DNA from: Nymphaea colorata
Taxonomy: Eukaryota; Streptophyta; Magnoliopsida; Nymphaeales; Nymphaeaceae
DNA: 64,000 bases
NCBI RefSeq assembly: GCF_008831285.2
Contig: NC_045138.2
Coordinates: 16,773,934-16,837,933, forward strand
Reading direction: 5' to 3'
The number at the start of each line of letters is the position of its first letter. Positions within the stretch are counted from its first letter, which is position 1. The notes under the pieces are model-generated. The model saw only the letters and a program-made list of their open reading frames with translations, ran no database searches and was not told where the DNA came from. This document shows positions 1-9,965 of this stretch, one piece after another. A program made the position numbers and the translations under genes.

Positions 1-65
1 TTATTCGATAGATCACTATGAACATTGTCTACGGTTGGTGTGATGATTTTTTCTTTTGGTTGCAG

Positions 66-2677
66 GTGTTGACGGGCTAGAGGAAGATGAAAAAAAGAAA
101 CAGCCTTGCACGATGAACATGACTGTTTCTTTGAGCCCTTCAGCTAAAATTGGGCCCCTCCATCAAATGCTCCAGGATAATCTTCGGAAGGTGGAGCCAT
201 TAGAGCAAGCAAGCTACACTAAAGAAAATGTTGAAGAAAAACTTCTAGGAAAAGAAGGTGCACAAGCGAGATTCAAGGATGGTAAAATTGGTCATGATGT
301 GGCTATCCCAACAGCTGGCCAGAAGATGGAGATAATTGACCATGATAAATTAATTCTACCAAAGAAACGAGTGAGAAATGGTATTTCAGAAATACCACAA
401 GATCATACAACTAGTAAATCTAGTGTCATTGTTGGTCATCCTATTTTTCATGAAGAAAGAAGAGAAGCCAATGATGTTCCAGAAAAGGGTTCCTGTACAA
501 AAGACAATTCTGATTTTAAAGATCTCTCAAGTAGATCTACAATATGGAGGACAGAAGAACTCAATCTTACAATATATCCTGACACTGTGGAGTCATCTAT
601 GTTGGCTTTAGAGGAGCTCATCAACAAAATAAAATGGGTAAACCAAGTTTTGCAGTTTGGGGTGGAGAAAGCAAGCTCAAAGAAAGCATCTTGGCAATTT
701 TTGGATAGCATTGATCTTTCTTGCTGGAATGATGCTTCCAGTAGGCAAGTACTTATATAAGGCTTTATGAGTGGACCATTTATTTCATGATAGGTTACTT
801 AATGCTATATGCTGGGATCATTACTTTCTTAGCCTTCTGTATAGTGTTTGTCCATGCATATTGTGCTTTTGTGATACGCTCCACACCTTACTTTACAGTT
901 TACACTTAGTTATGTATTCCTTTTTTGGTACATAAAATTGTTAGTGCATTTTTTGTATTGCTAGCTGCTTACAAAAATTTTAAATTTTTAATGTTATTAT
1001 TGTGTTTGACTTTTTTTATCAAATAAAACAAAGAAACTATTATTTTCCTTCAGAAAATGCTTGATTTGGACGGATTGCTTCGGTCTAATATTTTGCCATA
1101 AGGACATTCAGACTTGTAGAAATTGGTTTAGCTTGAAATTGTTTGAGTGCTTTGATTTCAAGCATTTCTTCATGTAGCCGTGGGCTTTGGAAAGATGAGT
1201 ATATGTCTTTATGCATCTGTATTCTTTGGTCTAGTGTTTATTTCTTTTTCTAGCTTTGTATTTGTGTTTTTTTATTTTCCGTAATTTGTATAGCTTTCTT
1301 TAGCTCTTAGGATGTTCGAACAGCTAGATTCCTAGCTGTTGGTAGCTATAGCAGTGATGGGCTGCTCCTTGTGTGTGTGAGTGTATATAGATACAGGAAA
1401 GCTGAACCCTAACTCCATATTTACATGGAAATTAGGGGACACCAAATCTGATGGCTCAGATTGATTCTCTCTTTGCCTCTCTTCCTCCCTGACTGCTGGC
1501 GGCCCCATTGCCTCCACCTCCACCCACGATAGCTGAAGGGGAAGTCTCCACCTATCGTGGGTGGAGGGAAGAGGGGAGCAGCGGCGAGCTTCCCCTGCTG
1601 GCGGGTTCACGGGGGCTCTGCCGGGTCGGCGACGTAACGGGGAGAGATGCTGGACCTCCCCCTTCCTTCTGGCGGAGATCCGGCAGCCACCGATGGGGAG
1701 AAGAGCAAGATTTAAAAGAAAAAATTAAAATAAGGACCATGCATCTTTGTCTACATGGACGGTCCTGTTTTGATGTAAGATTTGAAATGGGCTTTGGAGT
1801 CACCATTCAGTCAATATACATATATATATGGAAACATGGGATTGCCGTCCCTTGTTTCATTTACTTCTTTTTGGAATATTTTTAAAACATTATTATTATT
1901 ATCAGTAAAAGTTGATTTTTCATCTCTTGGCAGTGCTCTTTTGCACATTGAGTGCGGAGCAGCTCTTATGAGCTTCGTGATTCTCCTACCTTAATCTCTT
2001 TGCAGGTTTCTTAGCTCTTTTTGAACATATAGTTAATTTCATAGCCACAAAAAATGTGTGTTGCTTTTCTGAAAAAAACAGTGCCAAAAACGTGTTTTAC
2101 ACGTTTTTTTAGTTTTTTTTCAGTTTTTTAACGTCGAACAGTTTTTTTTTTCTATTTTTTATTTGTTGCAAATCTACTTATCATTTGATGTTTGTGTTAT
2201 TAGTTTCTCACTTATTTTATGTTTCCCTCATTTTTAGTTTTTTAAAATTTTAAAAAATTTACCATATTTTCCTGTTTTTTTCAAGTTCGTCGTATTATAT
2301 CCGAAAAAAACCTCCCCGTTTAAAACTCCGAGACGTTATTTGCGCCTGGAAGGTCCCTCTTCAATGTCATTAGTCAAGCGCATCAATAGCGACATAATAC
2401 ATGTCTGATTGCTGGTTGATAAGAAATGTGCTGCTTATTGCTTTTTAGTGATCTTTATAATTACCATATCTGACTATGGTTTCTTTCTGGCTTTCTAGGC
2501 CACTTGGAAGGTGATATTTTGGATCTCTCTAATCTGGCTTCAAACAAGTTGAGATCATGTCTTTTGGAGGACAGGCGTCAAACAACTGGGATCATGTCCT
2601 GGAATGTTTGTTCTCATCTACTTGATTGGTTAGCTGATTCAAGCGAGAGAATGCAAGCTTGTCATGCTCTTCTGTGA
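66..2677 (+). CDS. 3' end (last two exons) of an unrecognised protein gene
   Basis: Two exons, 66-740 and 2499-2677, splice in frame and end at TGA 2675-2677; the 5' part lies outside the window. The first exon follows a polypyrimidine-AG acceptor at 64-65. The protein piece is about 285 residues: a hydrophilic Lys/Glu/Ser-rich stretch, then a more ordered C-terminus (ALEELINKIKWVNQVLQFG, then LEDRRQTTGIMSWNVCSHLL) with the look of an alpha-helical domain. I do not recognise the family and assign no function. The donor at 741 (GTAGGC) is weak, but it is the only one of three overlapping candidates (741 GT, 745 GC, 749 GT) that keeps the frame open into exon 2. A real gene is likely because two long frames join to give one continuous hydrophobic/charged pattern. 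Confidence 0.6.
2040..2345 (-). mobile_element. MITE, copy A (minus orientation), in the last intron of the left-edge gene
   Basis: The left end CATAGCCACAAAA matches, in reverse complement, the right terminus of the copy at 19776-20212. Near 2285-2345 the reverse complement (GTTTTAAACGGGGAGG, then ATAATACGACGA) matches the left part of that copy (GTTTTAAACGCCAAGG, then ATAATACGACAG). The interior is A/T homopolymer-rich in both. The right terminal repeat here has decayed and no clean target duplication is visible. It lies in the intron between exons 66-740 and 2499-2677, so it is probably removed by splicing. Confidence 0.6.
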
Positions 2678-2959
2678 TTTTGTTTGGTCTGTATTATGTT
2701 AGCTCAGTTTTAAAAGGTGAGCCCTTTGTTCAAGCTTTATGTTTATGTTAATAGCCTGTCAATATGTTGATATTTCCAATTTTGGTAAGAAAAGTTGGCA
2801 GATCTTTTCATGCTTCGAAGGGCATGTATACAGGTTTGCTGTCACATGCCTAATAGGACAAGTCACATCATGTTCTTTCGTTTTTGTCATTAATAATGCG
2901 CAGGAAAAAGTGGACGGGTAGATTGGAATATCCTTGACAGCAATCCAAGGAATGGGCAT

Positions 2960-3203
2960 ATTTGGCTCAGAGATTATGGACACTTTTGAAGACGTTGGGC
3001 TGATGGAAGGCTAGGAAAGGGGGCTGAATCATTTCAGCTGGGTTCCTCATTATTGGAATATAGTTTCCTAGTTTTTGTTTTGGCTCAGAGATATTATGGA
3101 CACTCTTGAAGACGTTGGGCTGATGGAAGCTGGGAAAGGGGGCTGAATCATTTCAGCTGGGATCCCCATGATTGTTATATAGTTTCCTAGTTTTTTGTTT
3201 TCT
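2960..3203 (+). repeat. Tandem duplication, about 120 bp x 2
   Basis: The segment starting TTTGGCTCAGAG at about 2960 recurs from about 3081 with a few substitutions and small indels. Both copies run through GACGTTGGGCTGATGGAAG and GGGGGCTGAATCATTTCAGC to TAGTTTCCTAGTTTTTTG. It lies 280-520 bp after the stop codon of the left-edge gene, so it may be in its 3' UTR or just beyond. Confidence 0.9.
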
Positions 3204-4062
3204 GTATTAGGGATGGTCTGTGGATGGTCCTAGCATGCTTCCGTTCCTAAAAATAGTGAAGTTCTTTCCTGCTGTTGCCCAACGGTCACGTTGTATATAG
3301 TAAATGGTGTATCCTCTAGGTTTCCGACAATGTAAAGTTTACGGAATAGTTTAACCTCTTTGGTTTCCAGAAGGGAAAACTTGCTCGAGATGTTGACAAA
3401 CTCACAAGTTGGACCGGAGACCTGCACTTCATATTGATTAGTTCATTTTTTCTAATGGTTCCTGAGTGACCAAATGTCTTGAGCTCTTGTATGTTCTTAT
3501 ATAGTTGAGGTCGTGCTAAAGCTCAGTCTGTTAGAAAGCTTGTCGGTAGGCAACTACAGTAATCAAACCCTTTTATACCGATTGGGACCTGCCAATGTTC
3601 AGGTTGCATCTGCATTTTCAGTTGGTCTAGCCGGGAAAGAAGTGAAAATTTTGTTGTTTGTGTACTCTGAACTCGTAAAACTACTCGCCTCTGTGGCCAA
3701 TTTCTTTCCCCAGTACCTCAAAGGGTGAGACATGCTCCAAGCAACGGACCGCTGATTGGCTCATCTAACAAAAGGTAATCCTTCGATGAGCATTCACATC
3801 CCAAGCTGACGAATTAACGAACCGAAGTCTCCGCATTCACCTCATTCACAATTCTCCTGGTTTCCATCTTCCCCCTTGCTTGTGGTTTCAAACTTTGGGT
3901 TGGTTGAGAGAATTGAGACGCTGGCAATAAGCTGAAGCTAGGTTGGCAGTAAGCCTGACGTTCAGCTGGTAGTTAGGGGTATTAACGATTCAGATGACGC
4001 ACGTTTTATTATATCCGGTTTGCTGTATGTTTTAAATATTTAAATTCAAACGCATGGGAAGA

Positions 4063-4230
4063 AAGGTCAATATCATATTTCAGCTTGTAAATTTCCTGCT
4101 ACAGGTGTAATTAAATTTAGTTTAAGATATAATTTAGAGTTAAGAACTGGCAACCAGCCTTACCAAGGTCAATATCATATTTCAGCTTGTAAATTTCCTG
4201 CTACAGGTGTAATTAAATTTAGTTTAAGAT
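4063..4230 (+). repeat. Direct repeat, 66 bp x 2
   Basis: AAGGTCAATATCATATTTC onward at 4063-4128 recurs at 4165-4230 at an offset of 102 bp, by eye without mismatch, ending AATTTAGTTTAAGAT in both. The 36 bp between the copies is not repeated. A recent duplication is implied. Confidence 0.9.
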
Positions 4231-4848
4231 GAACTGGCCATGTTACTGCTAATAGATGCCGAATGACAAATAATCAGGCTAATCATCTTCTCTTGTCTTA
4301 AATGAACTCATATCTGGACACCCAATTGCGGATCCATGAACAAGCCTCGAAGATGGGTATGACCGGTTGAATTGGTTGGTCGAAGCTTAGTTGCTTGCTC
4401 TTGCAGTGATGAGAGAATCATATCAATTACAAAGCAATTCTTATCTTTATTATTTCCAGAGGAATTTCAACTTGGGGTCTCATACTTTTGCTTATAACTA
4501 TAAATAGAACCATCGTTTTTATTCCTTTGTAGTATAAAGTTTGTTCACAAACATCACAATCTTGGTTTTCCTTAAACTACTGTCTCTTCTTGTGCTTAAA
4601 TGAGTACATGTATTCCATTGCGCTGAATTCAATTCTTTTGCTTTTCCACTCCATAATAGTCACAGATGGATGAGTTGAAAATTTGAGGTCTGCTATTGGG
4701 ATTCGTAAAACATTCTCCCTGACAGGAATAATGAAGTAAATGCTGTACTGGATCAGAAAATTTCTTCACTAAAATTTAATTAACTAGTCATACGACGCTC
4801 GTACTCGTTAACGAGTCCACTCAGCTCGTTCATCGTTGCCATTTTGCC

Positions 4849-4866
4849 CTCTCTCTCTCTCTCTCT
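4849..4866 (+). repeat. CT microsatellite in the MYCBP 5' leader
   Basis: Nine CT units lie 41 bp upstream of the ATG at 4907. CT/GA tracts are common in plant 5' leaders and are known binding sites for BBR/BPC GAGA-binding proteins. A role here is inference only. Confidence 0.8.
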
Positions 4867-4906
4867 GTGGGCCGCTTCACCATTTATCGGCTGCATCCGA
4901 GTAAAC

Positions 4907-7900
4907 ATGGTATCTCTCCATCTCCCCCTCTCTGGTGTCCTCTGTTGAAGGTTTCCTGATTTGCCATCTCTTTGTTTTTTAGCGTTAGGAAATTCTTGTT
5001 ACACTTTTCCTTTTCTCTGGACGATGCTTGTGTTATTAAATCCATGCAATGGTTCATGGTCAGGAAAGTCGGGGCAGACTGTTAAGGAGGAGGGTTCTGG
5101 CTAATGGATTTCATTTTTCTTGTTGTTTTCTAGAAAAATTAGTTTGTACAAGAGGAAATATTCTATCTTCTGTAGAATTGTTGGTGACTTGGGGCATTCG
5201 ATTAAGTGTGCCGAGCATTTTTCTGGAGTCAGCATTAATTTCCTAGTCGCATGTTGAATGCAAGGGTTATTCGATAAGCTATTGACGAGCTGTATGTGAG
5301 GTTTATAAACTTTCCCGATTTTGGTATTGCACACGTTTCAGTATGCCGGTTCGCTTATGCCTCTATGGAGCAAATGCAGCCAAAATTGCGTCAATAGCAT
5401 GACCGATTTCTCTTCTTCCACATTTATTGGTTGATTTTGCATCACTTAAAATGAGTTACAATTATTTTGTGGGATGGGCGTTTCTATTTTGGTTCGTCTT
5501 CGTATAGGCCAAGGAAGAGAAGAAAGAAGCATTTAGGAGATATCTGGAATCTAGTGGAGTTCTTGATGCTTTAACAAAAGGTATTTTCCTTTTCCTTTTG
5601 TGTTTATGGTTCTATGGATTCACGATAGCATGTGTAGCTGGTTTCCTAATGAGTCCTAGCTGTTGTAGTCCATTGACTGTTTGAACGTGAAACGTTTTGC
5701 AGTCCTTGTTGCTCTATATGAAGAGAATGAGAAGCCGGTCTCTGCAATCGAGTAAGTTACTATCTATTGTGTACTTTTCTCTGTTATTGAGACTCTTAAC
5801 ATGATTTTTGTTTCTTAGATAAGGTTTAGATATCGTGTCACTTTTCTTTATATATTCTTGCCTCCCAGGCAGTTTCATTAACATATGGTACCTATTTGGC
5901 TACTTCAACGTTATTGGCTTGCTTAACTTTAAATGACTGAGCATGTATTTTGTCTTTCTACTCTTAGCCTTGAAAGTTCCTCATTATTATCTAGGTAGAC
6001 AGCTTGCCATGATTGAACCAGCCAGTATATCCATGTAGCTATTCATTTCGTTTCTTTTGCCTGGTCAAAGTTGTCAAAGCGGAGGACAGGACCCTTAGAT
6101 AGTTAGATCAGCTGATTTAGTAAACAATGTGATGGGATCAAATTGATGAGCTTTTGATGAAATGAGCACAAAATAAAATGGTATTCAACTTCCTCCTCCT
6201 TGCAAAATGTAGTGTGCAACGGTTGACTGGAGGGATCCCTTTTTCTTCAAGTTAGCTTGTGTAAGTGGTTCCTGTTGGATTACCTGCCCAAGTTTGATCT
6301 AAACGTAAAATGTTTCTGACTACTCCAGCAGTGGCTCATAAATGAATTTTCAGTGATAGACACTGGCGCCACTTTCAACTTGAAGCTTCCATTCCTTGAG
6401 CATTTCCAATGTCTAAATCTGCCCATTGATACAAGAGTTTTCGGGAAAGGAAAGTCATTAACCTGTATCGATGGCAATTTTTAGGGTTAACAATGAAAGG
6501 AAAAATTCAACTTGATGAGATTGTGTGCAAGTATGGAAGGTAGGTTCTCGGGGTCCAAAGCAATTTTATGCCAATTAGGATAACTTGATTTCATCCTTCC
6601 ACTGACAAACACAATCCTTTTCTTGCACACTTGTAAACAAGGTTGATCATTTTAATCAACATAGCTTTAGGTGTGTCCAAATTTTATATGCATGTTTGAT
6701 TACTTAGAATCCAACTTTTATGGCCATTATTTCCTACATTGTTCTACTAAGATATAACTCCAATCAGTCGAACAATTGACACATGAACCTATGGTTAGAA
6801 CTTAGAAGGCTAACTGGATGACTGATAATGCGGCCAACATGCTTTTCTATGTTATTACCAGGAATAGTCATCTCTTTTTGTCATGTATTGATTGGGCCCG
6901 TCAAGTCATCTCTTGTCTCTGGTAGGGCTGACTACTAATCTGTAATGTGTTTTTGCTATTGGTATTGAAATCCTCTTGCCATAACTTTGATATTTTCTCT
7001 GTTGATTTGTGTGGACCGTTTTCTTGATTTAATTGCAGATTCTGACTGAACAATATATATTTTTTATAAGATTCATAATCTAGGTCTGTTATTGTATTAT
7101 CAAAAATAGGTTTATTGGTTTGGTATTGCTTCTGAAGCTTTGACACAATTGCTGAAAATCCTTCACAGGTTTATCAAGCATAGTTTAGGTGGTCCAACGT
7201 TGGCAGAATATGAAAAGCTACTAGCAGAAAAAGCTGATTTGCAATTGAAATATGATAACCTTCTGACAATGCATCAAGTCACTTGCAAGGAGGTATATTT
7301 CCAATAGATCCTATTTGTACTTATATAGTTATATACTTATATTTCTATGAGCATTAATAAGTCTGTGGAGTTCACTTTTTCATTGCTACTTACTATGCAA
7401 AAGGTAGCACAGTGATTCATTGCTGCTGCCAAATTAAATATTCACATCATTTTGATTAATACATAGATTGTCCACTCTGCTGAGAGAAGGTCTTTGTTTG
7501 CATTCTTTTGAAAACATTTATGTAACTCCCAAGTGTACATGTTTATACTCTTTGCTAGTAAAAGCACATATCTGCAAGTTTTAATTATCACCTCGACTAA
7601 AACAATGGCAAATCAATTTTTTACCCTACGGTGAGAAGGTTGTAGACCAACTGAGCCAAGCATATAAACGGAAGAATCTCTGTGCAACTAGAGATAAGAG
7701 AAATGAGACTTGGCCAATCAATATTCCTTTCTTCAGCAGAGAAACTTCCAGCTTTCTTGATTTTCCAAATGGTCATCGGAGATCCAAGCAAACCCACTTA
7801 TGTAAATCCTACTTCAATCTAAAAACAGTGATAAATCATGCCTTCTTACCAGAAAACAATGTTCTATATGATTTAGAGTCTGACCAAATCGAATCGTTTT

Positions 7901-8681
7901 ACTCTCCTCTCTCTGAATATCTGGTCTTAGTTGATACCGGAATCAGTAAAGTATTTTGTTATGTAGATAAGATCCCAAGTGAATTTAATACTTTCTGTCT
8001 TCTTGTAGCTTGGTTAGACTACGAATCCCCTGTTTGTGTCATCATACTTGTAGAATTTGTTTATTCAATTTTAAGATTCTCTAACAAGAAAGAGGATCTT
8101 GTTCACTGGCACTCTTTCGGGATTCTTTTTTGTTTTGTGTGTGTGTATGTGTTTGTTTTTGTGTCTACTGTCACATTTAAATTGTTTGCAACTATTTCCA
8201 GGGTTTAATTTATTGTGCTTCAAAACTTTCTCTTGTTGAGTGCCCTCTTGTTAAAATGATTATTACTCCTATTCTAAAGAAGCATGAAATAGACATTTGC
8301 ACACATAGACATTGTACCTGCATTTTCGCAGACAGAGGTGTTCTTGCAGAAACAGATGATCCAAGATGCTGGTGTGTAGTCAGTAGTGGGTTATGATCCT
8401 GAGACTTATATTTATGGATAGATAAGAACATTTCTCTGACACAATCTTTCCATTTGTCCATGGCAAACCAGCATCAATATATTTGTAGTATTCCTTTGCA
8501 TCAATTATGATTCTCATACTTGGTACTTCTCAAACCGTGATGATAGAATTACTTCCTGATTTGTGGTATTCATTTTGTTCTTTATCCTGTTTGTGCTTTT
8601 CTTAAAATATTACAGCTTGATGAACTTCAGAAGTCTCACAGCTTCATGAACTCTGACGGTCATTATCCACATGGCCACTAA
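4907..8681 (+). CDS. MYCBP: c-Myc-binding protein (AMY-1) homologue, 104 aa
   Basis: Five coding exons join in frame: 4907-4909 (ATG only), 5508-5580, 5703-5751, 7169-7292, 8616-8681, with GT-AG introns. The product contains EAFRRYLESSGVLDALTKVL, VALYEENEKP and AIEFIKHSLGGPT followed by a coiled-coil-like Leu/Lys-rich helix, the layout of MYCBP/AMY-1 (about 103 aa in animals). In animals it binds the N-terminus of c-Myc and AKAP proteins. Plants lack c-Myc, and the plant role is not established to my knowledge. The start is fixed by the ATG immediately before a GTATCT donor and by family length. The coding exon order, the phases (0,1,2,0) and the stop TAA 8679-8681 all agree. A possible AATAAA signal sits at 8836-8841. 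The 1.4-kb third intron contains a retropepsin-like relic. Confidence 0.92.
6345..6483 (+). mobile_element. Retropepsin-like relic inside MYCBP intron 3
   Basis: A frame beginning VIDTGATFNLKLPFLEHF runs to TAG at about 6481. DTGA preceded by hydrophobic residues is the active-site signature of retroviral-type aspartic proteases in Ty3/gypsy-type plant elements. The frame is short, has no flanking LTRs that I can see, and is in the sense orientation of the host intron. It is a decayed fragment, not a gene; a chance match is possible. Confidence 0.4.
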
Positions 8682-8835
8682 GAGCATAAGAATCAACAAT
8701 GAGGTCTGAAGGTGTGATGAGATCGGATAAGAAATTCAGAAATTACTGATTAGAATATCCATTGCGCTACAGTGATGATCCTTCCTATTCATTTTTCCCC
8801 CCTTTTTCTGTTATGTTTTTTTTTTTAATTGTGTA

Positions 8836-8841
8836 AATAAA
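8836..8841 (+). terminator. Candidate poly(A) signal of the MYCBP gene
   Basis: A canonical AATAAA hexamer lies 155 bp after the MYCBP stop codon, preceded by a T-rich tract. The position is reasonable for a plant near-upstream element, but no transcript evidence is available. Confidence 0.45.
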
Positions 8842-9105
8842 GTTTCAGATGGTTGACATGTTATCTGGACCCTCCATGTTTCATGAGAGTATTTTGTAAA
8901 GATTTACTTCAGATGTAGTATTCTGTGGAATGATCTTAATCCTACCAACTCGTCAGGTGTGCAAAGCGAGCTCTTGTTGGCACGACTGAACCTCTGTTTG
9001 ACATTGTTTATTGTAAGCGTCAAATCTTTGACTTTCTGCAAATAGATGGTAATCTTGCCTCTGAACAGCTCTTTCAAATTTGCATACGTATGTTGGTTTC
9101 ATGCA

Positions 9106-9965
9106 TGAGAGAGAGAGAGAGAGAGAGATGATTCCACGACCATGCTTGCAGTGGCTCCCCACTGTACTACGGAGGCAAGTTTGGACGGAACCCTTGTGCT
9201 GTCATTCTTGCAATGTCTCTCCATTGGACAACATAGGCAAGTTTAGAAAGAACTTTTGTGTTGTTTCATTCATCTAGATATCATACATGTGTACGTGTTT
9301 TATGGATGCATGAAAGAGAGCGAGAGAGATGATTCCATGACCATGCTTGCGATGTCTCCCCATACTACATAGGCAAGTTTGGCAGATCACTGGTGTCATC
9401 TTCATCGTCTAGAGCATCACAAGACTCCCAAAATTGTTATTTTCATCTTAGAACTCTTGTGCTGTCATTCTCGCATGGTTATTCCCTTGTACTATGTAGG
9501 CAAGTTTAGGCAGAACCCTTGTGTTGTGTTCATTCATCTAGAATATCATACATGTATTCGTGTTTTATGCACACGTGAGAGGGAGCGAGAGAGATGATTA
9601 CACGACCATGCTTGCGATGTCTCTTCATTGTACTGCGTAGGCAAGTTTGGACATAAAACTTGTGTTATCTTCATCGTATAGAGCATCACCAGGCTCCCGA
9701 AATTTTGTTATTTTCAGCGTAGAACTTTTGTGTTGTCATTCTCACAATGTCTCCCTATTGTACTACAGCAAGTTTAGACTTTAGACAGAACCTTTGTGCT
9801 GTCTTCATCATATAGAGTACTACCATACATGTATTCATGTTTTATGCACCCATGAGAGGGCGCGACTGACCGAGGGAGATGATTTCTTGACCATGCTTGC
9901 GATGTCTCCCCATTGTAGTACATAGGCAAGTTTGGACAGCACACATGGGTCATCTTCATTTTCTA
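9106..9965 (+). repeat. Decayed tandem repeat (about 200-285 bp units)
   Basis: The block GATGATTCCACGACCATGC (9127), with its variants at about 9329, 9594 and 9878, marks four units. Each unit also holds GTACTACGTAGGCAAGTTTGG-like segments, CTTGTGTTGTCTTCATCGTC-like segments and a GAGAGAGA run. Units differ by substitutions and indels, and shorter sub-repeats (GGCAAGTTT) occur inside them. No coding capacity is evident; the short open frames follow the repeat. Confidence 0.8.

Larger units (their letters stand above)
3204..4906. other. Intergenic region and upstream region of the MYCBP gene
   Basis: No credible coding exon is seen. It contains an exact or nearly exact 66-bp duplication (4063-4128 and 4165-4230, 36 bp apart) and ends in a CT microsatellite at 4849-4866, 41 bp before the MYCBP start codon. 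The short open frames here (for example 3513-3728) lack splice context or recognisable protein features. Confidence 0.6.
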
